DNA from: Streptomyces glomeratus
GTDB taxonomy: Bacteria > Actinomycetota > Actinomycetes > Streptomycetales > Streptomycetaceae
NCBI RefSeq assembly: GCF_021462825.1
Contig: NZ_JAKEEB010000044.1
Span: 1-43,010, forward strand
Direction of reading: 5' to 3'
DNA length: 43,010 nt
Position numbers and translations under genes: made by a program. Positions 15,220-23,004 of the stretch are shown here, piece by piece (the stretch's first letter is position 1; every line of letters begins with the position of its first letter). Below the pieces are notes generated by a model. The model did no database searches and had not been told where the DNA came from. It worked only from the letters and a program-made list of their open reading frames with translations.

Positions 15220-16247
15220 GTGAGCCACGTGAGCCGAAGGGGCGCGCCCCCCGAGAAGAAGGGGCACTGAGGCTCGGGACCAGGCGCAGCAAGCTGGCCA
15301 TGGCCCAGTCCGGGCTGGTCGCGGACGCCGTGCGCCGTGTGACGGGACGGCCGGTGGAGCTCGTGGAGATCACGACGTACGGCGACGTCTCGCGCGAGCA
15401 CCTCGCCCAGATCGGCGGCACCGGTGTGTTCGTGACGGCGCTGCGCGACGCGCTGCTGCGCGGCGAGGTCGACTTCGCGGTGCACTCGCTGAAGGACCTG
15501 CCGACCACGCAGCCCGAGGACCTGGTGCTGGCGGCCGTGCCCGAGCGCGAGGACCCGCGGGACGTGATCGTGGCGCGGGACGCCCTGAAGTTCGCCGACC
15601 TGCCCCGCGGGGCCCGGATCGGCACCGGTGCGCCGCGCCGCATGGCGCAGCTGAACGCGTACGCGCGCAGCCACGGCCTCGACATCGAGACGGTCCCGAT
15701 CCGGGGCAACGTCGACACCCGGATCGGATACGTCCGGGACGGCGGGCTGGACGCCGTGGTCCTCGCGGCGGCCGGGCTGAACCGGATGGGCCGGATCGAC
15801 GAAGTGACCGACTTCCTGTCGGTCGACACCGTTTTGCCCGCCCCCGGCCAGGGGGCCCTCGCGATCGAATGTGCCGCGGACAACGCTGCCCTCATCGCTG
15901 CGCTCGCCGAGCTCGACGACCCGTTCACCCGGGCCGCCGTGACCGCCGAGCGGTCCCTGCTCGCCGCCCTGGAGGCCGGTTGCAGTGCCCCCGTGGGCGC
16001 GCTGGCCGACCTTCCCCCACTCTCGGCTCCGCTCGAGCGGGGGGACCCCCAGGCCGACGGGCAGATTGTCAAGGAAATGCGCCTGCGCGGCGTCGTCGGC
16101 ACGCCCGACGGCCACACGCTGGTGCAGTTGTCCACCACCGGTCCCGTGCCCGAGACGCACGACCAGGCAATGGCGCTCGGTCGCGAACTCGCAGCCGAGA
16201 TGCTCGCCAAGGGCGCGGCCGGTCTGATGGGGGAGCGAGCACATTGA
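15216..16247 (+). CDS. hemC: Porphobilinogen deaminase (hydroxymethylbilane synthase)
   Basis: Joins four porphobilinogens into hydroxymethylbilane. The 343-residue protein has LGTRRSKLA near residue 20, the FAVHSLKDLP catalytic segment (residues 87-96, with the catalytic Asp94), the RGNVDTR loop and the dipyrromethane-attaching Cys256 in EAGCSAPVG. Shortly after that cysteine, residues about 266-279 (PPLSAPLERGDPQ) are encoded by a Streptomyces-type small inverted repeat (16011-16050), inserted in frame. The start overlaps hemA by 4 nt. Confidence 0.96.
   Translation: MSEPREPKGRAPREEGALRLGTRRSKLAMAQSGLVADAVRRVTGRPVELVEITTYGDVSREHLAQIGGTGVFVTALRDALLRGEVDFAVHSLKDLPTTQPEDLVLAAVPEREDPRDVIVARDALKFADLPRGARIGTGAPRRMAQLNAYARSHGLDIETVPIRGNVDTRIGYVRDGGLDAVVLAAAGLNRMGRIDEVTDFLSVDTVLPAPGQGALAIECAADNAALIAALAELDDPFTRAAVTAERSLLAALEAGCSAPVGALADLPPLSAPLERGDPQADGQIVKEMRLRGVVGTPDGHTLVQLSTTGPVPETHDQAMALGRELAAEMLAKGAAGLMGERAH
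16011..16050. repeat. Small Streptomyces-type palindromic repeat inside hemC
   Basis: The 40-bp segment runs from CTTCCCCCACTCTCGG to CGAGCGGGGGGACCCCC. Its ends pair (TCCCCC with GGGGGA), with an inner CTCG/CGAG. I recognise near-identical elements scattered between genes in many Streptomyces genomes. Here it is in frame and keeps hemC open. Confidence 0.65.
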
Positions 16248-17950
16248 GCCCCACCACCCTTCCCACCGGCCTCGACCACGGACACGTCACCTTCCTGGGT
16301 GCCGGACCCGGGGATCCGGGACTTCTCACACTGCGCGCCGTGGAGGCGCTGGCGAACGCGGACGTCCTCGTCGGCGAGCACGAGGTGCTCGACGTGGTAC
16401 GGACGCATGCCAGAGCGGGCGTCGCCGTCCTGGACACGGGTCCGGACCCCTCCGCGGGTACGCAGCCGGGCACGGGCACGCCGCAGCTAGCGGTCGTTGA
16501 CGGCGAGTCAACAGCCGCTGGTGTCCCTGCGTTGAGGGATGCTGCACATCTTGTCATGGAGGCTGCGCGGGGCGGCAAGCGGGTCGTGCGTGCGGTGACC
16601 GGGGACCCCGGCCTGGACGCGTACGCGGCCGGGGAGATGCTGGCGTGCGCCGCCGCGGGCGTTCCGTTCGAGGTCGTGCCCGGTATCGCGACCGCCGTGG
16701 GCGTGCCCGCGTACGCGGGTGTGCCGCTGCGGGACGCGCAGGGCGCGGACGTACGGTTCGTGGACGCGCGGACCGCCTCGGAACGCTGCTGGACGGAGGT
16801 CGGCGCGTCCGACGGCACGGTCGTGGTCTCCACGACGCTGGACTCGGTGGCGGCGGCCGCCGGGGAGCTGGTGGCCGCGGGCCGCAAGCCGGACACGCCG
16901 CTGACGGTGACCTTCGCCGGTACGACGACACGGCAGCGCACCTGGACGGCGACGCTGGGCTCGATCGCGCAGACGCTGAAGCAGGCGAAGGTCCTGCCGT
17001 CGCCCGAGGGCGGGCGGCCTGTCATAGCCGTGGTCGGTGAGCGTTCCGCCGCCGCCCAGCGCGACCAGCTGTCGTGGTTCGAGAACAAGCCGCTGTTCGG
17101 CTGGAAGGTGCTCGTCCCGCGGACGAAGGAGCAGGCGGCCTCGCTCTCCGACCAACTGCGGTCGTACGGGGCCGTGCCGCACGAGGTGCCCACGATCGCC
17201 GTCGAGCCGCCGCGCACGCCCCAGCAGATGGAGCGGGCGGTCAAGGGCCTGGTGACGGGCCGTTACGAGTGGATCGCGTTCACGTCGGTCAACGCGGTGA
17301 AGGCGGTCCGGGAGAAGTTCGAGGAGTACGGCCTCGACGCGCGGGCCTTCGCGGGCATCAAGGTGGCCGCGGTCGGCGAGCAGACGGCGAAGGCGCTGGT
17401 CGCCTTCGGTGTGAAGCCCGACCTCGTGCCGAGCGGGGAGCAGTCCGCCGCCGGCCTTCTGGAGGACTGGCCCCCGTACGACCCGGTCTTCGACCCGATC
17501 GACCGGGTGTTCCTCCCGCGTGCCGACATCGCCACGGAGACCCTGGTGGCGGGCCTGATCGAGCTGGGGTGGGAGGTCGACGACGTCACGGCGTACCGGA
17601 CGGTCCGCGCCTCGCCGCCGCCGGCCGATACCCGCGAGGCGATCAAGGGCGGCGGCTTCGACGCGGTGCTGTTCACGTCGTCCTCCACGGTCCGGAACCT
17701 GGTGGGTATCGCGGGCAAGCCGCACAACGTGACGGTGATCGCCTGCATCGGCCCCGCCACCGCGAAGACGGCGGAGGAGCACGGTCTGCGGGTCGATGTG
17801 ATGGCTCCGGAGCCGTCCGTGCACAAGCTGGCGGAGGCGCTGGCGGACTTCGGCCTCAAGCGGCGTACCGCCGCGCTGGAGGCCGGGGACCCGGTGACGC
17901 GGCCGAGCGAGCGGAGGCCGGGGGCGCGGAGACGGCGTACGACGACCTGA
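16244..17950 (+). CDS. hemD: Fused uroporphyrinogen-III methyltransferase-like / uroporphyrinogen-III synthase
   Basis: A 568-residue two-domain protein. Residues 1 to about 245 resemble an SAM-dependent uroporphyrinogen methyltransferase (CobA/SUMT), with FLGAGPGDPGLLTLRA near residue 17 and VVPGIATAVGVPAYAGVPL. The usual GGDPFIFGRGGEE loop is replaced by TGDPGLDAYAAGE, so methyl transfer is uncertain. Residues about 285-545 are HemD (VLVPRTKEQ, IAFTSVNAVKA, LFTSSSTVRNL), which closes hydroxymethylbilane to uroporphyrinogen III. The start is TTG at 16244, overlapping the hemC stop (TTGA). The C-terminus is short and Arg-rich. Confidence 0.93.
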   Translation: MSPTTLPTGLDHGHVTFLGAGPGDPGLLTLRAVEALANADVLVGEHEVLDVVRTHARAGVAVLDTGPDPSAGTQPGTGTPQLAVVDGESTAAGVPALRDAAHLVMEAARGGKRVVRAVTGDPGLDAYAAGEMLACAAAGVPFEVVPGIATAVGVPAYAGVPLRDAQGADVRFVDARTASERCWTEVGASDGTVVVSTTLDSVAAAAGELVAAGRKPDTPLTVTFAGTTTRQRTWTATLGSIAQTLKQAKVLPSPEGGRPVIAVVGERSAAAQRDQLSWFENKPLFGWKVLVPRTKEQAASLSDQLRSYGAVPHEVPTIAVEPPRTPQQMERAVKGLVTGRYEWIAFTSVNAVKAVREKFEEYGLDARAFAGIKVAAVGEQTAKALVAFGVKPDLVPSGEQSAAGLLEDWPPYDPVFDPIDRVFLPRADIATETLVAGLIELGWEVDDVTAYRTVRASPPPADTREAIKGGGFDAVLFTSSSTVRNLVGIAGKPHNVTVIACIGPATAKTAEEHGLRVDVMAPEPSVHKLAEALADFGLKRRTAALEAGDPVTRPSERRPGARRRRTTT

Positions 17951-17957
17951 GCACCGC

Positions 17958-17988
17958 GGGGGTGGCTGTCGCCGGGGCCGCCACCCCC
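17958..17988 (+). terminator. Hairpin after hemD
   Basis: GGGGGTGGC (17958-17966) pairs with GCCACCCCC (17980-17988), with a 13-nt loop. It begins 8 bp after the hemD stop and is followed by a weak T-rich stretch. It probably ends the rex-hemACD transcript. Confidence 0.7.
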
Positions 17989-18084
17989 GACCGTCTTCGG
18001 TGCCCGGCTCGGGATTCGAGCCCGGTCCTGTGTGACCATCCCGGCGCGTCCTCCGTACCAACGCTGTCACGGAGTTCCCCAACT

Positions 18085-18100
18085 CCCGTCCGTGGACGGG
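18085..18100. promoter_or_regulatory. 16-bp palindrome upstream of the secreted-protein gene
   Basis: CCCGTCC and GGACGGG flank a GT centre, 94 bp before the ATG at 18194. It is a candidate operator; the regulator is unknown. Confidence 0.35.
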
Positions 18101-18193
18101 TGTTTCATGCCCGTTCGCCACAATGGGACGGGTGACGAGGTGCGTTACAGTCCCCCGGCCGTGTCAGCGGCGCTGCACATCAACGGGAGACTC

Positions 18194-18613
18194 ATGAAAC
18201 AGCATCGGCACGTCATGGCCCGCGCGGCCACAGCCGTCACCGCCACCGGGCTCGCACTGGCTCTGGGCGCGGGAAGCGCATTCGCCGACGGCAACTACGT
18301 CGGTACGTTCGACAAGAACGGCAAGCACGTCGCGACCGTGGTGTTCGAGCCCCGGAACTCCTCCGGCGGCACCCAGTACACCGACGTGATCGACTCCGCC
18401 GCGGACGGGCACTCGATCCGCGCGGTGACCTATGACGCGACCACGGGCAAGAAGCGGAACACCTGTCAGACCAGTTCCGTCAAGGACTGCGGAATCTCGC
18501 CCCGGATTCCCAAGCACCACAAGGTCCGCATCAAGGTCTACTGGGTCAAGGGGCGCACGGCGACCTACCTCGGCACGGTGAAGACCGCCAAGGGCGACCT
18601 TCCGGTGGTCTGA
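18194..18613 (+). CDS. Small secreted protein, unknown function
   Basis: A 139-residue protein with a clear Sec signal peptide: a basic start MKQHRHVMAR, a hydrophobic core to residue 27 and an AFA cleavage site near residues 30-32. The mature part is about 107 residues, beta-rich in character, with one pair of cysteines (CQTSSVKDC) that may form a disulfide. I do not recognise the family. The ATG at 18194 has GGGAGA upstream. It ends at a convergent terminator with the next gene and sits between hemD and hemB. Confidence 0.75.
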   Translation: MKQHRHVMARAATAVTATGLALALGAGSAFADGNYVGTFDKNGKHVATVVFEPRNSSGGTQYTDVIDSAADGHSIRAVTYDATTGKKRNTCQTSSVKDCGISPRIPKHHKVRIKVYWVKGRTATYLGTVKTAKGDLPVV

Positions 18614-18683
18614 CGCGGGGCCCGGGGCCCGGGACCCGGCCTGGGACCGGCCCGCGACCACGGCGACCTGATCGCCGGCCGGC

Positions 18684-18716
18684 GTGCGGCCCGGGGTTTT
18701 GCGCCCCGGGCCGCAC
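18684..18716. terminator. Convergent terminator
   Basis: GTGCGGCCCGGGG (18684-18696) pairs perfectly with CCCCGGGCCGCAC (18704-18716) around TTTTGCG. It lies between convergent genes and can act both ways. Confidence 0.8.
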
Positions 18717-18734
18717 CCGCGGCGGAGCATCGGA

Positions 18735-19712
18735 TCAGACGGTGATGACGACCTTGGCCCTGGCGTGCTCGATCGCCACGTACCGGATCGCCTCGGGTAC
18801 CTCGCCGAGCGAGTAGGTCCGGTCGATGACCGGGGCGATCTCCCCGGAGTCGACGAGTTCCCGCAGCGCCGTCAGGTTCTCCTTGGTCTGCCTGGCCGGA
18901 AGCTCGAGCAGGCGTTGGCGGACGAAGGGCGCCAGCAGTTGCCGCCTGATGAACAGGGCCATGGGCCCGACGAGACTGCCGCCCTGGTAGACGCCCCCGC
19001 CGGACAGCACGAGTGTTCCGGTCGGGGTCAGCGCGCGCCGGAGCGCGGTCAGGGAGTGGTTGCCGACCAGGTCGAGCACGATGTCGTAGCGGGGGCCGCC
19101 GCGGGTGAAGTCCTCCTGGGTGTAGTCGATGACATGGTCCGCGCCGAGGGAGCGGACCAGGTCCACGTTCCGTGTCCGGCACACACCGGTCACGTCCGCC
19201 CCGTACGCCTTGGCGAGCTGCACGGCGAAGGTGCCCACCCCACCGGACGCCCCGTTGACCAGAACCTTCTGGCCGGGCTGCACCTTCGCGATGTCGCGCA
19301 GTCCGATGAGCGCGGTGTTCGCCGCGAGCGGCATGGCGGCTGCCTGCTCGAACGAGAGGCGGGTCGGCTTCGCCGCCACCGCCGTGGCCGGTGCACACAC
19401 GTACTCGGCGAACGCCCCGTCGGCCTCCCCGAATACCTCGTCGCCCGGAGCGAGTCCCTTGACCTCGCTGCCGACCGCCTCGACCCGGCCCGCGAAGTCC
19501 CTGCCCCGGATCCTGGCCTTGGGCCGGCGCAATCCGAAGAACAGCAGGCGGGACACGTACGGGTCGCCGTGCAGGGCGTGCCAGTCGTAGGCGTTGACCG
19601 CGGCCGCGTGCACCCGCACCAGCACCTCGTCGGCCGCAGGCGCCGGCTTGTCGACGTCCCTCAGCTCCAGTACGTCCGGTGAGCCGTACCGGTCCTGGAT
19701 GACCGCCTTCAT
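18735..19712 (-). CDS. NADPH:quinone-oxidoreductase-like MDR protein
   Basis: A 325-residue zinc-independent medium-chain dehydrogenase/reductase. The N-terminal GroES-like domain has RIRGRDFAGRVEAVGSEV. The Rossmann domain has the nucleotide motif NGASGGVGTFAVQLAKAYGA, then DYTQEDFTRGG and DIVLDLVGN. No zinc-ligand set is visible. It probably reduces quinones or enones with NADPH in the cytosol. The start is ATG at 19712 with GAGGGGG upstream. It lies opposite to hemB and helps split hemB from the hemACD operon. Confidence 0.87.
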   Translation of the reverse strand: MKAVIQDRYGSPDVLELRDVDKPAPAADEVLVRVHAAAVNAYDWHALHGDPYVSRLLFFGLRRPKARIRGRDFAGRVEAVGSEVKGLAPGDEVFGEADGAFAEYVCAPATAVAAKPTRLSFEQAAAMPLAANTALIGLRDIAKVQPGQKVLVNGASGGVGTFAVQLAKAYGADVTGVCRTRNVDLVRSLGADHVIDYTQEDFTRGGPRYDIVLDLVGNHSLTALRRALTPTGTLVLSGGGVYQGGSLVGPMALFIRRQLLAPFVRQRLLELPARQTKENLTALRELVDSGEIAPVIDRTYSLGEVPEAIRYVAIEHARAKVVITV

Positions 19713-19812
19713 CGGGCCCCCTCGTGCACGACGCCGCAGACCACGCGGTCCGGCGGGAAACGTCGGCATCACTGGGAAGGTAGCCGGGGCCGGTGGATGC
19801 GGGCATCGGGGA

Positions 19813-19852
19813 CGGACCCTGGTTCTCGGGGGCCGGAATCGGGGAGGGTCCG
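19813..19852. promoter_or_regulatory. Inverted repeat in the region upstream of hemB
   Basis: CGGACCCT (19813-19820) and AGGGTCCG (19845-19852) are 24 bp apart, 110 bp before hemB. The short repeat GTTCTC[AG]GGG also occurs twice here. The function is unknown. Confidence 0.25.
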
Positions 19853-19961
19853 TAGTTCTCAGGGATGACGGACGCAGCCCCGCCGGGGCCCCGAGGAAGC
19901 ACCCGGTGCTCCGACAGTGCGTCGGCAAAGGCGCCGCCCGGCCGGGCGTAGCGTAGAAGTC

Positions 19962-20954
19962 ATGACGAAGTACGGTTCCTTCCCCGGTACGCGTCCCCGT
20001 CGGCTGCGGACGACGCCTGTCATGCGGCGTATGGTCGCCGAGACCCGGCTGCACCCGGCCGACTTCATCCTTCCCGCGTTCGTACGGGAGGGCGTCGGCG
20101 AGCCCGTGCCGATCGGGGCCATGCCCGGTGTCGTGCAGCACACCCGGGACAGCCTGAAGAAGGCGGCCGCGGAGGCGGCGGAGGCCGGGGTCTCCGGGAT
20201 CATGCTCTTCGGCGTGCCGGAGGAGTCGAAGAAGGACGCGCTGGGCACCGCCGGGACCGACCCGGACGGAATCCTCCAGGTGGCCCTCCGGGATGTGCGG
20301 GCCGAGGTCGGGGACGAGCTGCTCGTCATGTCCGATCTGTGCCTGGACGAGTTCACCGACCACGGGCACTGCGGTGTGCTCGACGCGAAGGGCAGGGTCG
20401 ACAACGACGCCACCCTGGAGCGGTACGCCGAGATGGCCCAGGTCCAGGCCGACGCGGGCGCCCACGTGGTGGGCCCCAGCGGCATGATGGACGGCCAGAT
20501 CGGTGTCGTCCGGGACGCTCTCGACCAGATCGGCCGGGAGGACGTCGCGATCCTCGCCTACACCGCCAAGTACTCCTCCGCCTTCTACGGTCCGTTCCGG
20601 GAGGCCGTCGGGTCGTCGTTGCAGGGCGACCGGAAGACCTATCAGCAGGATCCCGCGAACTGGCGGGAGTCCCTGCGGGAGCTGGCCCTGGACCTTCAGG
20701 AGGGCGCCGACATGGTGATGGTCAAGCCGGCCGGGCCCTACCTCGACATCCTGGCGAAGGTCGCGGACGCGGTCGACGTGCCCGTGGCCGCGTACCAGAT
20801 CTCCGGCGAGTACTCGATGATCGAGGCCGCTGCCGAGAAGGGCTGGCTCGACCGGGACCGGGCGATCCTGGAGACGCTGACCGGCATCAAGCGGGCCGGC
20901 GCCCGCACCATCCTGACGTACTGGGCCACCGAGGTCGCCCGGAAGCTCCGCTAG
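19962..20954 (+). CDS. hemB: Delta-aminolevulinic acid dehydratase (porphobilinogen synthase)
   Basis: Condenses two 5-aminolevulinates to porphobilinogen. The 330-residue protein has the two catalytic lysines, Lys203 in YTAKYSSAFYGPFR and the Schiff-base Lys255 in MVKPAGPYLD. The metal loop is SDLCLDEFTDHGHCGVL. Cys127 and Cys137 match two zinc cysteines of the zinc-type enzymes, but the middle one is Asp129, so metal use may differ. The ATG at 19962 is chosen over an upstream in-frame codon that would add 15 Arg-rich residues. Its Shine-Dalgarno is weak. Confidence 0.95.
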   Translation: MTKYGSFPGTRPRRLRTTPVMRRMVAETRLHPADFILPAFVREGVGEPVPIGAMPGVVQHTRDSLKKAAAEAAEAGVSGIMLFGVPEESKKDALGTAGTDPDGILQVALRDVRAEVGDELLVMSDLCLDEFTDHGHCGVLDAKGRVDNDATLERYAEMAQVQADAGAHVVGPSGMMDGQIGVVRDALDQIGREDVAILAYTAKYSSAFYGPFREAVGSSLQGDRKTYQQDPANWRESLRELALDLQEGADMVMVKPAGPYLDILAKVADAVDVPVAAYQISGEYSMIEAAAEKGWLDRDRAILETLTGIKRAGARTILTYWATEVARKLR

Positions 20955-20969
20955 GGCCTGTGGGTACGG

Positions 20970-20999
20970 GTGCGCCGGTGGGGGACCGCCTCGGCGCAC
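20970..20999. terminator. Possible convergent terminator after hemB
   Basis: GTGCGCCG (20970-20977) pairs with CGGCGCAC (20992-20999) with a 14-nt loop, 15 bp after hemB. The next gene ends from the other side at 21113. Confidence 0.4.
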
Positions 21000-21112
21000 A
21001 GGGCGACGGCCGGCAGGTCGCGGCGATCTGCCGGGCGGTCAGCCGGGCGTACTCCCCGAGCACATGCGTGGTCAGCGTCCTCGCCTCCCCTCCCGCGGCC
21101 CCGCCGTACGGT

Positions 21113-21676
21113 TCAGTACATCAGGGCCGCCTCGCCGCTGGAGAGCCAGTACGTCACCGTCACGCCGTCGTCGACGCGGACGCCCTTCGCCGGCAGTGCC
21201 GGATGGGCGGCGGGGCCGGTGGGCAGGGTGAGGGTGAGGGTCCGTGCCGTGCGGAGGTGTGGGGCGGTGCCCTCCGCCGACGACAGACGCACGCCCGCGT
21301 AGGCCGACTCGCCGGGGGAGAGGGTGAGGGCGGTGCGCGGCTTCGTCTCCGGGGCCGGCCTGGCGGGGGACTGCTCCTCGCCGAAGCGGGCCACCGGGTA
21401 GGCGGGGAGGGTGCAGTTCGCGGTGCCCGTGTTGGTCAGCCGCAGGAGCAGATGGTTCACGGGCCGGGAGACCTCGGTCGCCGTCGTGCTCGTGTGGCTC
21501 CCGGAGCAGGGAGCCGCGGCGCCGGAGCCTCCCGTGCTCCGGGGGGCCGTGGACGACGCGGTCGAGGGGCCCTCGTCCCGTACGCCCTCCCCGGTCCGGC
21601 AGGCCGTGAGCGCGAGCGCGGCGAGCGCGACCGTGGTGAGGGCGAGCAGACGGGCGCGGACGGTACGAGCGGACAT
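21113..21676 (-). CDS. DUF4232 lipoprotein
   Basis: A 187-residue lipoprotein. The signal sequence ends in a LALTAC lipobox (Cys about residue 26). A Thr/Ser-rich spacer follows, then a DUF4232-type beta domain with EVSRPVNHLLLRLTNTG, a cysteine pair and a LSPGESAYAGVRL motif. The function of the domain is unknown; it should be anchored to the outer face of the membrane. The ATG at 21676 (MSARTVRARLL) is chosen because it begins the signal peptide. A truncated paralogue lies 5 kb away at 26600-27070. Confidence 0.8.
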   Translation of the reverse strand: MSARTVRARLLALTTVALAALALTACRTGEGVRDEGPSTASSTAPRSTGGSGAAAPCSGSHTSTTATEVSRPVNHLLLRLTNTGTANCTLPAYPVARFGEEQSPARPAPETKPRTALTLSPGESAYAGVRLSSAEGTAPHLRTARTLTLTLPTGPAAHPALPAKGVRVDDGVTVTYWLSSGEAALMY

Positions 21677-21910
21677 GGGAGGGCCCTTCGACGTGGACGA
21701 GCTGGGGGGTGGCGCGCCGCCGCTCGACCGGTCGCCGGGAGCGGGCGCCTCGCTGACCACAGCTTGAGCGGTGACCCGCCCGGGACGCCACATTCCCCGC
21801 CATTTCCGGGACGCCGGGATCTTGGGATGCCGTTTGACCTGGGGAAACGTCGTCTCCCGGGAAGCCTTCGCGGGACGCGGAAGCGCGGCCCGGGCCCGGG
21901 TGGTGGCCTG

Positions 21911-22852
21911 TCAGCCGTTCGTGCCGAACCACAGCTCGGCGAGCGCGTCGAGGCGGGGTTCGGGCGGTACCGGCAGTTCACGAAGGTAGAAGGGCAGGTC
22001 GCTGTACATGTGCAGCAGGGCGTAGGCGAGCAGCTGGTCCGGGTCGTGCGGGGCGCGCCCGTAGGCCTCGTAGAAGCGGCGCAGCCGGCGCGGGTCGGCG
22101 CGGGTGACGAACAGGCCGACGCTCGCGAAGTCGTAGGCCGGGTCGCCGATCATCGCCGGCTCGAAGTCGAACAGACCGGTCAGACGGCGGCCGCCGCGCA
22201 TGTCGATGGTCAGATGCTCGCGCATGAACTCGGTGTGCAGCAGGGACAGTTCGCTGGAGGCCGGGAGGGGTACCGAGTCCAGGAAGTCGGGGATACGGCT
22301 CAGCCAGGGCTCGGTCACACCGGTGCGGCTGTGCTGTTCCAGCGTGCCCGCACGTCGGCGGCGCAGGAACGAGGACCAGTCCGAGGGACCCACGATGTCC
22401 GTCAGCGGCTTCCAGGCCATCGCGTGCAGCGCGGCCAGCGTCTGGGCCGACTCCGACACGATCCGGTCCTGATCCGCCGCCGTCAGCTGCGGCCACGCCT
22501 CGGCGACGCTCCGCCCCGGCAGCCGGGACATCAGCACGAACCGCCAGCCGTTCGCATACTCGTCGGTGGCGATCAAACGGGGAGTCGGCAGTGGCAGTTG
22601 GCCCCACAGGTGGGCCAGCACCCGGGCCTCGCGTATCGCTTCGGCCGTCGCGAACCGCGGATACAGCTTCAGCACCATGTCGCCGCCGAGCGCGTACACC
22701 GGCAGGGAACCGTCGTCGAAGCGCCGCAACGCGAGCCCCACGAGGCCCATTTGGTTACACAGGTCCAGGGCCGCCGGACGCAGCACCGTCTCATCCGAGA
22801 CGATCGCTTCCAGCTCCTTGTACGTGTCCACGGTGGGCAGCATGCGCCGCAT
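21911..22852 (-). CDS. Aminoglycoside-phosphotransferase-fold protein with altered catalytic loop
   Basis: A 313-residue APH/choline-kinase fold protein. A nucleotide-binding lysine segment (GGDMVLKLYPRF) lies near residue 45. The C-lobe has LLHTEFMREHL and GLFDFEPAMIGDPAYDFA. The usual catalytic H-G-D is H-T-E here and DFG is DFE, so the catalytic Asp is replaced by Glu. It may still phosphorylate a small molecule or be a pseudokinase. Not a recognised resistance gene. Start ATG 22852 (MRRMLP) or 22843; both are close to a possible leaderless start. Confidence 0.78.
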   Translation of the reverse strand: MRRMLPTVDTYKELEAIVSDETVLRPAALDLCNQMGLVGLALRRFDDGSLPVYALGGDMVLKLYPRFATAEAIREARVLAHLWGQLPLPTPRLIATDEYANGWRFVLMSRLPGRSVAEAWPQLTAADQDRIVSESAQTLAALHAMAWKPLTDIVGPSDWSSFLRRRRAGTLEQHSRTGVTEPWLSRIPDFLDSVPLPASSELSLLHTEFMREHLTIDMRGGRRLTGLFDFEPAMIGDPAYDFASVGLFVTRADPRRLRRFYEAYGRAPHDPDQLLAYALLHMYSDLPFYLRELPVPPEPRLDALAELWFGTNG

Positions 22853-22892
22853 GCTAGGGCCCGCCGGGGGCCGTCCGCAGGGTGAAACGGGA

Positions 22893-22923
22893 TTGATGTA
22901 AAGGGCAGTGATATCCCTAAGGT
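22893..22923 (+). promoter_or_regulatory. Candidate promoter of the aminotransferase gene
   Basis: TTGATG (22893-22898) and TAAGGT (22918-22923) are 19 bp apart in the AT-richer part of the divergent gap. The predicted leader is about 75 nt. Confidence 0.35.
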
Positions 22924-23004
22924 GCGCGAACGAGGTGTTTTCGAGTGGCGTACCCACGGCGTTCGCACGTCCCACGGTCGCCCCACACAGAAGGAGCCGC
23001 CGCT

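Noticed and set aside
17999..18035. TTCGAGCCC segment after hemD resembling a tRNA T-arm
   Set aside because: The flanking bases do not form a 5-bp T stem, and no acceptor, D or anticodon arm can be drawn.
19713..20999. Minus-strand extension of the quinone reductase frame
   Set aside because: It is the antisense of hemB, with no recognisable protein. The MDR fold begins at ATG 19712.
20954..21112. Possible coding remnant on the minus strand between hemB and the DUF4232 lipoprotein gene
   Set aside because: The frame has no start, no recognisable family and only high-GC bias in its favour.
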